Program-made: the position numbers and the translations under genes
Shown: piece after piece, positions 27,642-36,625 of the stretch
Layout: every line of letters starts with the position of its first letter
Numbering within the stretch: the first letter of the stretch is position 1
The notes under the pieces: model-generated
What the model saw: only the letters and a program-made list of their open reading frames with translations
Databases searched by the model: none
Told to the model about the DNA's origin: nothing
Assembly: GCF_030406325.1 (NCBI RefSeq)
Contig: NZ_JAUEQY010000006.1
Coordinates: forward strand, 124,001-188,000
Length of the DNA stretch: 64,000 bases
Reading direction: 5' to 3'
Source of the DNA: Actinomadura sp. DC4
GTDB taxonomy: Bacteria > Actinomycetota > Actinomycetes > Streptosporangiales > Streptosporangiaceae

Positions 27642-29120
27642 TCAGCCTTCGAGGAAAGGGGTGAGGAGCCCCGGCAGCGCCGCGTCCGCGACGCGGAGCG
27701 CCTCATCCAGCGGCACGTCCTGTACGTCGATCCGCTGGCGGCCGGCGGCGGTCGTCGCGACGAGCGTCGCCAGGCCCGCCCGGCGCTGGAAGAACGACCG
27801 CCGCAGGTTCCAGCCGATGATGCCGTCGCAGGAGAGCACGGCGCGGCGGCGTACGAGCGAGCCGCGGCGGCTCACGAGGGTCCGCTCGACCAGGGCGTGG
27901 CCCAGCGAGCGCGTGCGGTCGTACGCGAGCAGCGCCGCGATCACGAGCAGGACCGGCGCGACGTGCCAGGTCCAGGCGGGCAGCACGTCCAGCCCGGAGA
28001 GGACGAGGCAGGCCGCCGCGATCAGCGCGGCAAGGCCGACGGCGCGGGTGTAACGGCGCCCGGTGGCGCGCGGCCCGTGCGGGGTCAGCGGGCAGGTCAG
28101 GGGCGTCGTACGCCCCAGGACCAGCGCCGCGACGCGCTCGGCCTCGGCGCGCGGCGCCGGGGGCAGCAGCAGCGACCCGCCGCGTTCGGCGCCGCGGCCG
28201 ACGCGCAGGCCGGTGGTGATGGCGAGGCAGCGGGCGCCGCGTACGGCGCGCAGGAGCAGCGGCTCGCTGATCTCCACGCCGCGCAGCCGCCGCTCCTCGA
28301 TCGTGATCGACCGCGTGGTGATGAGCCCGCGCGTGACGTGCAGCGTGCCGGCGGTGTTGCGGGTGAGCCGGAACCCATAGAACGCCAGGACGTACCCGAG
28401 CGTGGAGGCGAGGGCGACCGCGACCAGGAGCGCCGCCGCGAACACCCCGATCTCCACGGGCAGGGCGGCGTGCTCCCAGCGGTCCAGCAGCGTGCTGACC
28501 GGCCCGAGCCGCCCCGGGTCGATGTGCGCCTCGTTCACCGCCCGGCCGGCGACGCCCGCGACCACGCCGACGGTGACCAGGCCGGTCAGCGTGAACGGGC
28601 CGTACCGCACCCACGCGGGCGGCACGCTGACGATGAGCGACTCGCGCGGGAGCCTCGGCTCGGCGGCCCGCTCCGGCGACCGGTGCAGGAGCTCCTCCCG
28701 CAGCCGCGTGGCCTCGCCGGCGTGCAGGGCGTCCAGCTTGACCGCGTCGTCCTTGCGGTCGGTACGGCCGGTGCCGACCTCGACCTTGGCCAGCCCGAGC
28801 GAGCGGTGCAGCGCGTTGGCCGTCACGTCGACCGTACGGATCCGGTCGCGCGGGACGGTCAGGAGCTGACGCCGTACCAGGCCCTTGCGGACCTGGATCT
28901 GCTCGGCCGACACGCGGTACGTCGTCGTGAACCAGCGCAGCATGCCCGCCACCACGACGAACCCCGCGCCCGCGAGGCTCCACCAGGAGCCGTGGCCGCC
29001 GGCCGTGCCCGCGAAGACCAGGCCGATGAGCACCGGCCAGGCGCGCAGCAGCTCCTGGATGGGATGGATCACGAGCATGCGGGTGGACAGCCGCCGCCAG
29101 CCGTCCGCCCCGGTGGTCAC
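27642..29120 (-). CDS. Membrane protein with bacterial PH domains (YdbT-like)
   Basis: 492 residues. Paired hydrophobic helices alternate with bPH2-type domains: YRVSAEQIQVRKGLVRRQLLTVPRDRIRTVDV, then GTLHVTRGLITTRSITIEERRLRGVEI, and a third near the C-terminus (VSRRGSLVRRRAVLSCDGIIGW). The layout equals Bacillus YdbT. The GTG start overlaps the stop of the upstream gene by 4 bp, so the pair is translationally coupled, as ydbS-ydbT. The role is probably in membrane or bacteriocin tolerance by family knowledge; not shown here. Confidence 0.85.
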   Translation of the reverse strand: MTTGADGWRRLSTRMLVIHPIQELLRAWPVLIGLVFAGTAGGHGSWWSLAGAGFVVVAGMLRWFTTTYRVSAEQIQVRKGLVRRQLLTVPRDRIRTVDVTANALHRSLGLAKVEVGTGRTDRKDDAVKLDALHAGEATRLREELLHRSPERAAEPRLPRESLIVSVPPAWVRYGPFTLTGLVTVGVVAGVAGRAVNEAHIDPGRLGPVSTLLDRWEHAALPVEIGVFAAALLVAVALASTLGYVLAFYGFRLTRNTAGTLHVTRGLITTRSITIEERRLRGVEISEPLLLRAVRGARCLAITTGLRVGRGAERGGSLLLPPAPRAEAERVAALVLGRTTPLTCPLTPHGPRATGRRYTRAVGLAALIAAACLVLSGLDVLPAWTWHVAPVLLVIAALLAYDRTRSLGHALVERTLVSRRGSLVRRRAVLSCDGIIGWNLRRSFFQRRAGLATLVATTAAGRQRIDVQDVPLDEALRVADAALPGLLTPFLEG

Positions 29121-29614
29121 GTCGCGTCTCCGGAGCCGGCCTGGGTGCCCTCGGTCAGCTCGTCCACCAGGCGCTGCGCGGTGTCGCGGTCGAGCCCGTG
29201 GATCTTGATCGGCCCGGCCGCGGAGGCCGTGGTCACGGTGACGTTCGCCAGCCCGAAGATCTGCTCGAACGGCCCGCGTTCGCTGTCGACGGTCTGGATG
29301 CGCGAGACCGGCGCGATGCGGCGCTCCTGGTTGATCCAGCCCGCCTGGGTGTAGACGGCCTCCGGCGTCGACTCCCACCGGTGTACGCGGAACCGCCACT
29401 GCGGCATGACGGTCACATGGGCGGCGGCCAGGACCGCCGTGACCACCAGGGCCACGACGTGCAGGCCCAGGTCCGCGTCGTCGGCGATCATCCAGATGAC
29501 CTGCGCGGCGGTCGGCACCAGCCAGCCGGCCAGGGCGCGGACGGCCCAGTAGGCCCGCGCCCGGGGGCTGACCCGATGGCGCGGTGGCCGCAGGCCCGCC
29601 TCCGTTGACTCCAT
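29117..29614 (-). CDS. PH-domain membrane protein (YdbS-like)
   Basis: 165 residues. Two N-terminal hydrophobic helices are followed by one bPH2 domain (AVYTQAGWINQERRIAPVSRIQTVDSERGP, FGLANVTVTTASAAGPIKI). The ATG at 29614 has AGGA eight bases upstream; a GTG at 29659 would add 15 residues but has a poorer site. Coupled to the YdbT-like gene downstream. Confidence 0.82.
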   Translation of the reverse strand: MESTEAGLRPPRHRVSPRARAYWAVRALAGWLVPTAAQVIWMIADDADLGLHVVALVVTAVLAAAHVTVMPQWRFRVHRWESTPEAVYTQAGWINQERRIAPVSRIQTVDSERGPFEQIFGLANVTVTTASAAGPIKIHGLDRDTAQRLVDELTEGTQAGSGDAT

Positions 29615-29675
29615 GGTCTTGATCCTGGCAGAGGCCGGGGCGCCGGCGAACAGCGGCACGTCCTGGATTAGACCG

Positions 29676-29687
29676 GGACAATTGTCC
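29676..29687. promoter_or_regulatory. Perfect 12-bp palindrome GGACAATTGTCC
   Basis: The perfect palindrome lies 62 bp upstream of the PH-domain operon start and 16 bp past the stop of the LuxR regulator, both read on the minus strand. It is AT-rich at its centre, unlike the surroundings, and could be an operator for the PH-domain operon. No regulator is assigned. Confidence 0.35.
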
Positions 29688-29702
29688 TGGTACGGCGCCG
29701 GG

Positions 29703-30446
29703 TCACTCGGCGCGTTCGGCGACGTGCGACAGGCCCGGTCCGACGGCCGCGCGTACGCCCTGCCAGCCCGATTCGCCCGTCGGCCCGCCGTGGCGCCGGC
29801 CCGCCAGGCCGAGCCGGTAGGCGAGGATCACCAGTTGCACGCGATTGCGCAGCCCGAGCTTGGCCAGCGTGCTCCGTACATGGGACTTGACCGTGCTCTC
29901 GCTCACCGAAAGTTCGACCGAGATCTCGGAGTTGGACAGGCCGCGGGCGACCAGCCCCAGAACGTCGAACTCCCGCCCCGTCAGCCCCTCCAGCCCGCCA
30001 TTGGCAGCCCAGTCGTCGGGGTCCGCCAAGGCACTTCGCAGGCCAATTGAAGGAACCTGCGAGGGCGCCATCAGGACATATCCAGCGGCGACCATCTGAA
30101 CAGCGGCAATAAGCTCGTCGGAGCTCGACTGCCTGAACAGCAACGCCCGCACGCCGTTTCTGAACGTTTCCAGAAGACGATCCTCAGGCACATTTGCCAG
30201 CAACATTATGGCCGGGAGCTCGACACCAAATTTACGGGCCATGCGGCCGGCGAGCTCGACGGCGTCGATGCGGTACGCCAGCGCGTCGATGACCACGACG
30301 TCGGGGCGCAGCTCCTCGACCAGAGTGAGCGCCTGCTCCCCTTCCCGCGCCTCGCCGACGACGGTGACGTTGGCCTCGCTGTCCAGGATGGAGCGCAGTC
30401 CGGCCAGCGAAAGTGATCGATCATCCACCAGCAGGACCCGCGGCAT
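29703..30446 (-). CDS. Orphan LuxR/NarL-type response regulator (left cluster flank)
   Basis: 247 residues. The receiver (1-125) keeps the acidic pair D8-D9 and D54, but the conserved Thr/Ser is Ala (MLLAN) and the switch Lys is Arg (ALLFRQSS), so phosphorylation-dependent switching is doubtful. The C-terminal LuxR HTH (LTGREFDVLGLVARGLSNSEISVELSVSESTVKSHV) is complete. No histidine kinase is adjacent. It shares layout and sequence with the regulator at 57950, at the other side of the polyketide cluster, so both probably serve the cluster. Confidence 0.88.
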   Translation of the reverse strand: MPRVLLVDDRSLSLAGLRSILDSEANVTVVGEAREGEQALTLVEELRPDVVVIDALAYRIDAVELAGRMARKFGVELPAIMLLANVPEDRLLETFRNGVRALLFRQSSSDELIAAVQMVAAGYVLMAPSQVPSIGLRSALADPDDWAANGGLEGLTGREFDVLGLVARGLSNSEISVELSVSESTVKSHVRSTLAKLGLRNRVQLVILAYRLGLAGRRHGGPTGESGWQGVRAAVGPGLSHVAERAE

Positions 30447-30885
30447 GACCTCCCCTTTCGCCGCTCGTCGCGCCCCCGTCGCCCGCCGGGCGAGTTGCGC
30501 TTCTTGTCAGGAAACATACTTGCGCGTGCAGTGTCAATGGACAAGTTAAAGGAGCCAACGCCAATTCAACTGTCACGGCACCGAACACGTACGGTGACGA
30601 TTTGGTGCTTATACAGCGCCTTTGCCGACGGAGACGTCAAGAGATATGACACCCACTGTACGGTTACGTAACATCATCGTCACAAAGTTAAGTGATGGGC
30701 ACCGTAAGTCACCTACTCCTAAAGTACGACGCTCCCCCGAAAGACGGCGCCGAGATTCCGTACTTCGGCAGAAGAGGCCCACTCGCAATATACGTAGGCT
30801 TATCGCGATTCGCGACCACCGCGCACACGTTCCGTCATGACGGGCGATCGGTGCGTTGCCCGTCTCACCAGAAGGGGATACGAAG
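30447..30885. promoter_or_regulatory. 439-bp AT-richer divergent control region
   Basis: No convincing gene. Lower GC than the surroundings. It holds the promoters of the LuxR gene (minus) and the hydrolase gene (plus), with a perfect palindrome GTTACGTAAC at 30663-30672. Short open frames here lack codon bias and ribosome-binding sites. Confidence 0.5.
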
Positions 30886-32656
30886 GTGGACGTCCGAAGT
30901 GCGACTCGGAGAGAACCGACCGAGGCCGAATCCGTCCGTTTCAAGTTCGGCCTGCGGATCCCGACAGAGGATGGCCAGTTCCTCAGCGCGACCGCGTATC
31001 TGCCCAAGAGCGACGGGCCCGTTCCGGCGATCGTGGAACTGAACCCCTACACCAGCGATTCGAGGCACGACGACGGCGTCTTCTACGCCGCGCGCGGTTT
31101 CGCGTTCGTGATCGTGGACGCGATCGGCCGCGGTGACTCCGAGGGTGAGTACTTCGGGTTCATCCGCGACGGTCAGGACGGCTTCGACACGATCGAGTGG
31201 GTCGCCGAGCAGCCGTGGTGCGACGGCCAGGTCGGCATGCACGGCTCGTCGTACACCGGCTGGAACCAGTGGCGCGTGCTCGGCGAGCTGCCGCCGTCGC
31301 TGAAGACGATCGTGCCGGCCGGCGCCCCGATGGGCGCACTGGACCAGCCGCGCGGCGGGATCCCTTCGCTGTACGGCCTGGTGTACGCGACGGCGACGCT
31401 GGGCCGGGCCCCGCACTGGGAGGCGTTCCGCGAGACGGGCGCGTGGCACGACCTGCTGCACGAGGCCTGGCTCGCGAACCGTTCCGAGGCGGCCGTACGG
31501 GAGCAGATCGGCTTTCCCTCCGACCCGTACGAGGGCATGGAGGACCAGATCTACCCGGGCAACCCGTGGATGGAGTTCCTCATCCCGTCCGACGAGGCGC
31601 TGCGGGACACCGACGTGTCGGTCCTGTCGATCACCGGGATGTACGACGACTCCCAGCTCGGCGCGCTGTACCACCACCAGAGGTTCGCCGCGAACGCCGG
31701 CGAGGCGACGAGGGCGCGCTCGCACCTGCTCATCGGCCCGTGGGACCACTACGGCACCGAGACCGGCGAGCCGCGGGTGGGCGAGCTGAGGTTCGGCCCG
31801 GCCGCGGAGGTCGACCTGCGCGAGCTGCGCGCGGAGTGGTACCGCTACACGATGAAGGGCGGCGAGAAGCCGGCGCTGCTGACCGACCCGGTCGTGTACT
31901 ACCAGACCGGCGACGAGGAGTGGCGCGGCGGCGCGTCCCTGGAGGAGATCAGCGGAAAGGTCCAGCCGTACTTCCTCGGGTCGGGTTCGGGCAGCGGCGA
32001 CGGACCACTCGGGGAGCCTGCTGGAGAAGCCGGAGAGCGGCCCGGACTATGAGTTCACCGCCGACCCGTCCGACGATCACACGCTGCGGCTGGAGATGGT
32101 CCGGCGGCCGGACGAGCACCCGGACGTACCGGCCGTGCCGCGGACGTTCAACAGCCTGTTCCTCACGTCCTCCGGCCACGACCCGACGAACGGCATCTTC
32201 ACCATCGACCTGGGCGGCGAGGGCGTGGTCTACCACACCGACCCGTTGACCGAACGCCTCCCGCTGGTCGGCCGCCCCCGCCTGCGGATGCGGATGACAC
32301 TGGACGTACCGGACGCCGACCTGATGGTCCTCCTCCACGAGGCCCGCCCCGACGGAACGGTCGTGTTCCTGTCGTCGGAGCTCCTGCGGCTGCGCTTCCG
32401 CGCCTTGCCCGAACAGCCGTGCTTCGCCTCTCCAGGAGAGGCGTTCGACCTGGACCTGACGGGATTCCGCTTCGTCACCCGCACACTGGCGGAGGGCTCG
32501 AGGCTGCGGCTGACGGTACGGAACGCGTCATCGCTGCTGCTGGGCAAGAACCCGCATACGGGCAAGCCGGCCGACATCGAGGAGGCCCGCGTGGCCCACT
32601 ACCGCATCCACCACGACGCCGACCAGGCCCCCTACCTGGAGATCCCCATCGCCTGA
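30886..32656 (+). pseudogene. CocE/NonD-type hydrolase, frameshifted near 32015
   Basis: The first frame (30886 to about 32010) encodes the alpha/beta-hydrolase core of an S15/CocE family enzyme: the nucleophile Ser in MHGSSYTGWNQW, an acid in ITGMYDD and the catalytic His in GPWDHYG. The reading then shifts, and the C-terminal jelly-roll domain (YEFTADPSDD through RVAHYRIHHDADQ) continues in another frame to 32656. Combined length of about 590 residues is normal for the family, so a single indel around CCACTCGGGGAGCC explains it. It may be a sequencing error or a recent inactivation. GTG start with GAAGGGG upstream. Family members hydrolyse esters or X-Pro amides; the substrate is unknown. 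Confidence 0.72.
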
Positions 32657-32673
32657 CGGTCGCGCCGCGGGCC

Positions 32674-32704
32674 AGGGCCCTTCTCCCGCCGGGGGAAGGG
32701 CCCT
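32674..32704. terminator. Strong hairpin terminator after the hydrolase gene
   Basis: AGGGCCCTTC pairs perfectly with GAAGGGCCCT, and further inner pairing extends the stem to about 14 bp. It starts 17 bases after the hydrolase stop, so it ends that plus-strand transcript. Confidence 0.7.
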
Positions 32705-32818
32705 GCTCGCCGTGGTGGCGCGGCGGCGCAGCACGGAGAGTCTTCTCGCGATCTGCCGACGCTCGAAGGAGCCGAATGCCGCCGACCGGACTCCGCCGGC
32801 GAAGCCTCGGCGCCACCG

Positions 32819-32853
32819 GCGAAGGCCCGTTCCGGTGCGGAACGGGCCTTCGC
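32819..32853. terminator. 15-bp perfect hairpin ending the tailoring operon
   Basis: GCGAAGGCCCGTTCC pairs with GGAACGGGCCTTCGC around a five-base loop, 27 bases past the stop of the minus-strand FAD hydroxylase. Together with the hairpin at 32674 it separates the convergent transcripts. Confidence 0.75.
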
Positions 32854-32880
32854 CGCCGGCTCGCCGGTGCGGCGAGTGGG

Positions 32881-34467
32881 TCAGCGCTGCAGGACCTGGG
32901 CCAGGACCTTCTCCAAGACCGCGCCCGGCTCCACGGCGCCCTCCGTCGAGCGCCACGCGACGTAGCCGTCCGGGCGGAGCAGGACCGCGCCGGCCGGGCC
33001 GACGCCGTACCGCTCGGCCCAGTTCCCGTCCACGTCGACCAGGTCGCCGCCCACCCGGTAGACCGTGATCGGCAGCGCGCCCGCCGCCTCCGTCCACGCC
33101 CCGCCTTCCGGACCGGCCAGCAGCACGAACGACGACCCGATCAGATCCAGGGTCGAGATCGGGATGCCGTCGCGCTCCAGCCGGACATGAGCCCCGCGGG
33201 TCCCCGGGCGACCCGACGGCGTGCGCGGGTTCTCCGCCGGCATACCGTCGTCCGGCTCCTCGGTGAGCACGGCGCGCGACCGGTAGCGGTAGCCGATCGT
33301 CACCCCGATGTTGTCCGCCTTCACGTCGCGCGGCACGTCCGTACGGTGCGGGGCGAGGCGTTCGATGTAGTTCAGCACCGTGCGGGCGACCGTCACCTCG
33401 GCGACCGGTTTGCGCTCGTCCTCGTAGGTGTCCAGCAGGCCGGGGCCCGCCTCGCCCGCGAGGACCGCGGCCAGTTTCCACGCGATGTCGTACCCGTCCT
33501 GCATCGCCGTCTGGCCGCCGAGACCGCCGGCCGGGGTCATCTGGTGCGCCGCGTCGCCGATCAGGAACACCCGTCCCTCGCGGAACCGGTCGGCCACCCG
33601 GGAGGCCATCTCCCACGGCAGGATCTCCACGACCTTCGCCTCCAGGTTCCACACGCCGAAGGCGGCGCGGACCCGCTGGATGCACTTCTTGTCGTCGAAG
33701 GAGGACAGTTCTTCCTTCGACGGGTCGTAGTCGAACGACACGCTCCCCCGCTCGGGGATGTGCGTGCCGATGTAGGAGCCGGTGAACTTCGGGTTCCGCA
33801 GGTAGTAGAGCGTCGCCTCCTTGCCCTTCATGAAGCGTGGCAGCGCCGGGGACTCGAAGGTCACGTTCACGTTGTGCGACAGCGTCCCGACACCGTGGGT
33901 GCCGATGCCGAGCGCCGAGCGTACGGCGCTGCGGTGGCCGTCGGCGCCGATGAGGTAACGCGCGTGGACGGTCTGGGTGGATCCGCTCGTACGGTCGCGG
34001 ATGACCGCCGAGACGCCGGAGTCGTCCTCGGTGAAGGACACGAGTTCGGTCCCGAACCGGATGTCGGCGCCGTGGTCCTTGGCGAACTGCAGCAGCACCG
34101 GCTCGATCTGGTCCTGCCCGGCGCTGCTCACGGGCACCGGTGTGATGGACGCGTCGATCACCGCCTCGGCCTCTTCGGCGAGGTTCAGCCGGTGCATCTC
34201 CGGCCCGGTGACGGTCATGCCGATCACCATGGCGAAGTCCTCGAGCGCCCACGGGCCGGCCTCGACCAGGGCCTCCTCCAGACCGGGGACGGTCCGCATC
34301 AGCTCCATGGTCCGCTCGTTGACCCGGTGGGCGCGCGGGTGGAACGAGGGCCCGGAGTGCCGTTCGACCAGGAGGGCGGGCACGCCCCTCCAGGCCAGGA
34401 ACAGCGCCGTGGTCAGCCCGGACAGACCGCCGCCCACGATCAGGACCGGCGCCTCTTCGTCACTCAT
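32881..34467 (-). CDS. FAD-dependent aromatic hydroxylase (RdmE/MhpA-like)
   Basis: 528 residues of the class A flavoprotein monooxygenases. FAD-binding motifs: VLIVGGGLSGLTTALFLA (GxGxxG), YLIGADGHRSAVRSALG (DG motif) and RVFLIGDAAHQMTP (GD motif). The C-terminal third is the thioredoxin-like domain found in polyketide hydroxylases such as PgaE/RdmE. It is the last gene of the tailoring operon and overlaps the preceding SRPBCC gene by 8 bp. Likely hydroxylates, or oxidatively rearranges, the aromatic polyketide; position unknown. Confidence 0.9.
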   Translation of the reverse strand: MSDEEAPVLIVGGGLSGLTTALFLAWRGVPALLVERHSGPSFHPRAHRVNERTMELMRTVPGLEEALVEAGPWALEDFAMVIGMTVTGPEMHRLNLAEEAEAVIDASITPVPVSSAGQDQIEPVLLQFAKDHGADIRFGTELVSFTEDDSGVSAVIRDRTSGSTQTVHARYLIGADGHRSAVRSALGIGTHGVGTLSHNVNVTFESPALPRFMKGKEATLYYLRNPKFTGSYIGTHIPERGSVSFDYDPSKEELSSFDDKKCIQRVRAAFGVWNLEAKVVEILPWEMASRVADRFREGRVFLIGDAAHQMTPAGGLGGQTAMQDGYDIAWKLAAVLAGEAGPGLLDTYEDERKPVAEVTVARTVLNYIERLAPHRTDVPRDVKADNIGVTIGYRYRSRAVLTEEPDDGMPAENPRTPSGRPGTRGAHVRLERDGIPISTLDLIGSSFVLLAGPEGGAWTEAAGALPITVYRVGGDLVDVDGNWAERYGVGPAGAVLLRPDGYVAWRSTEGAVEPGAVLEKVLAQVLQR

Positions 34468-34918
34468 GAGATCCTCCGTTAAGCTCCGCCGTGCTCTTGA
34501 CCTTCTCCAGGGTCTGGCGCATGTCCTCGACCAGCAGCCGCTCGCGGTCGCGGCCCAGCAGCCCGGTCGCCGCGATGACGCGGAACGGCAGGGGCAGCGG
34601 GGCCACGTGCGACCGCCACTCGGTGACGCGGGTGCCGCCGGCCTCCGGTTCCAGCCGGTAGCCCCAGCGCATCCTCGACTCGGCCACCTCGAACCCGAAC
34701 CGGCTCGGCCACTCGTACTCGATGACCTCGCACTGCGTGGACCACCGCATCACGCCGCGGCGGTTGGAGCCGGTGAACCGCGCGCCCAGGGCCGGCCCGC
34801 CGTTCGCCCAGGCGCCGCCGCGGTTCTCCGGGCTCCACTCGCCGTAGCGGCCGACGTCCGTGACGAGCTCCCACACCGCGGCCGGGGCCGCGTCGATCCA
34901 CACCGATACCTCGTCCAT
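34460..34918 (-). CDS. SRPBCC-family protein
   Basis: 152 residues of the START/SRPBCC helix-grip fold (VSVWIDAAPAAVWELVTDVGRYGEWSPENRG, then TRVTEWRSHVAP). This differs from the ACP-fused aromatase and resembles the ligand-binding Polyketide_cyc2 group. It begins three bases after the halogenase stop and overlaps the hydroxylase start, so it is translationally coupled to both. It may bind or shape a late intermediate for these enzymes. Confidence 0.82.
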   Translation of the reverse strand: MDEVSVWIDAAPAAVWELVTDVGRYGEWSPENRGGAWANGGPALGARFTGSNRRGVMRWSTQCEVIEYEWPSRFGFEVAESRMRWGYRLEPEAGGTRVTEWRSHVAPLPLPFRVIAATGLLGRDRERLLVEDMRQTLEKVKSTAELNGGSHE

Positions 34919-34920
34919 GA

Positions 34921-36603
34921 TCAGCCCGGGATCGCGAGCTCTTCGCGAGCCAGCGCCTCGGTCACCGGGCGGCCCAGGTCGTCCACGCCGCGCGTCAGGT
35001 AGCGCATCTCGGCCGGCGCGTCCGTCGCGAGCCACCGGGCCATGTCCTTCAGCTCGGGGCCGCCCGGGTACAGGAAGCGCCGCTCCGGGTCGTGCAGGCC
35101 GATGCCGCGCAGGACCGAGTCGGAGCCGGAGATGCGGGCGAGCAGGTGGCGGCCCGCCTCGGCGGCGTCCCGCTCGCCGCGGTCGACGGCGTCGCAGACG
35201 CGCACCATCTCGCCCCACAGCTCGGCATATCCGTTCAGGTCGGGCATCAGCAGCCCGGGGTAGGGCACATCCTCCATCGCCTTGAGCACGTCGTCGTCAC
35301 GCGTCTCGGCGAACCGCTCCAGGTAGCGGTCGAACCGCAGGTTGATGGGCACCTCGGCGGCGCACCACACGCGGTACACCGCGTTCCACAGCTCGTACGC
35401 CGTCATGCCGATGAACGAGCAGTTGACCAGTTCGTCGTTGTAGCGGATCAGCCCCTGCTGCAGCCGCTCGACGTAGGAGAACCGCGTGACGGAGAAGTCG
35501 TCGTCCTTCAGCGCCGCCAGCAGCCGCCACGACAGCGAGTTGATCACTTCCATCGTGTTGGTCAGGCCGCGCGAGAACAGCGGGTCGATGAAGCCGGCCG
35601 CGTGCGACATCAGGCACCAGCGGTGCCCGACCGTCTGCGTGGAGGTGTACTGCAGGCGCGGCGTGGACACCCACGGGCGTACGGTCTTGGCCTCGGCGAA
35701 GATCCGCTCGACCGCCGGGAACCGCGCGGCGTGGTGGTAGAAGTCCTCCTCGGGCGTCATGCCCTCGGGCTTGGGGTACATCCGCTCGTCCAGCGTCAGC
35801 CCGACGCTGACCAGCGGGTTCTTCGACCGCGGGTCGTTGTTGAACGGGATGACCCAGAACCATCCGCGGTCGAACATGTGGTGCATCGTGCCCTGCACCC
35901 ACGGGATCGGCGGCATGTCGCCCGGGTCCATCCACAGGCACTCGTCGGTCGGCCGTACGTCGAGCATGTGCGTGAACAGGGACCGTGAGTGGTGCTTGAG
36001 CGCCGACGGGCCGGCGCGCAGGCCGAGCTTGTCCGCGATCGGCGAGCGGAACCCGCTCGCGTCCACGAGGTAGCGCCCGGTGTACCGCTCGCCGCCCGGC
36101 CCGGTGATGACGACCTCGTCGTCGCCCAGGTCGATGTCGCTCACGCGGAAGCCCTGCTTGGCGACGCAGCCGTACTTGATCGCGGTGTGGAACAGGTACG
36201 AGTCGCTGTCCTGGCGGTGCAGGTGGCTGGTCTGCAGCGCCTTGGACGGCGGGCTGAACTGGTTGACCTCGGCCGGGTCCGGCTCCTCGCCCTCGTGGTG
36301 GAGCATGAAGCCGAAGTGCCGCTTGGTGCCCGAGGTCGGGCCCACCGTCTCCAGGCAGTCCTCGTAGGAGGTGATCGGCTCCAGCTCGGGCACGCCGTAG
36401 CGCGCGGCGAGCAGCCGCATGGCCTTCAGGGTGTAGAGCGTGGTCGACTCGCCGACCGAGAACCGGGGATGGACCCCGGCGTCCACCAGGAGCACACTCG
36501 CCCCGTTGCGGGCGAGTACGGCCCCGAGCACGGAGCCGGCCATGCCGGACCCCAGGATGATGACGTCGTACGGGCCGCTCTTCGGGCTCCGCGCGTAGGA
36601 CAT
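34921..36603 (-). CDS. Flavin-dependent halogenase 1
   Basis: 560 residues of the tryptophan-halogenase superfamily, the subgroup acting on phenolic polyketides (CtcP-like). N-terminal FAD motif ILGSGMAGSVLGAVLA, GES at 51-53, the catalytic Lys expected at K94 in SGTKRHFGF, and the halogenase signature WxWxIP as GWFWVIPF. It uses reduced FAD, oxygen and chloride; the free flavin reductase at 62007 is a likely partner. It is a paralogue of the second halogenase in the same operon, sharing KHHSRSLFTHM and TMHHMF segments. Chloride is assumed over bromide. Confidence 0.93.
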   Translation of the reverse strand: MSYARSPKSGPYDVIILGSGMAGSVLGAVLARNGASVLLVDAGVHPRFSVGESTTLYTLKAMRLLAARYGVPELEPITSYEDCLETVGPTSGTKRHFGFMLHHEGEEPDPAEVNQFSPPSKALQTSHLHRQDSDSYLFHTAIKYGCVAKQGFRVSDIDLGDDEVVITGPGGERYTGRYLVDASGFRSPIADKLGLRAGPSALKHHSRSLFTHMLDVRPTDECLWMDPGDMPPIPWVQGTMHHMFDRGWFWVIPFNNDPRSKNPLVSVGLTLDERMYPKPEGMTPEEDFYHHAARFPAVERIFAEAKTVRPWVSTPRLQYTSTQTVGHRWCLMSHAAGFIDPLFSRGLTNTMEVINSLSWRLLAALKDDDFSVTRFSYVERLQQGLIRYNDELVNCSFIGMTAYELWNAVYRVWCAAEVPINLRFDRYLERFAETRDDDVLKAMEDVPYPGLLMPDLNGYAELWGEMVRVCDAVDRGERDAAEAGRHLLARISGSDSVLRGIGLHDPERRFLYPGGPELKDMARWLATDAPAEMRYLTRGVDDLGRPVTEALAREELAIPG

Positions 36604-36625
36604 GGTCTCCTCCGGATGATTCGGC

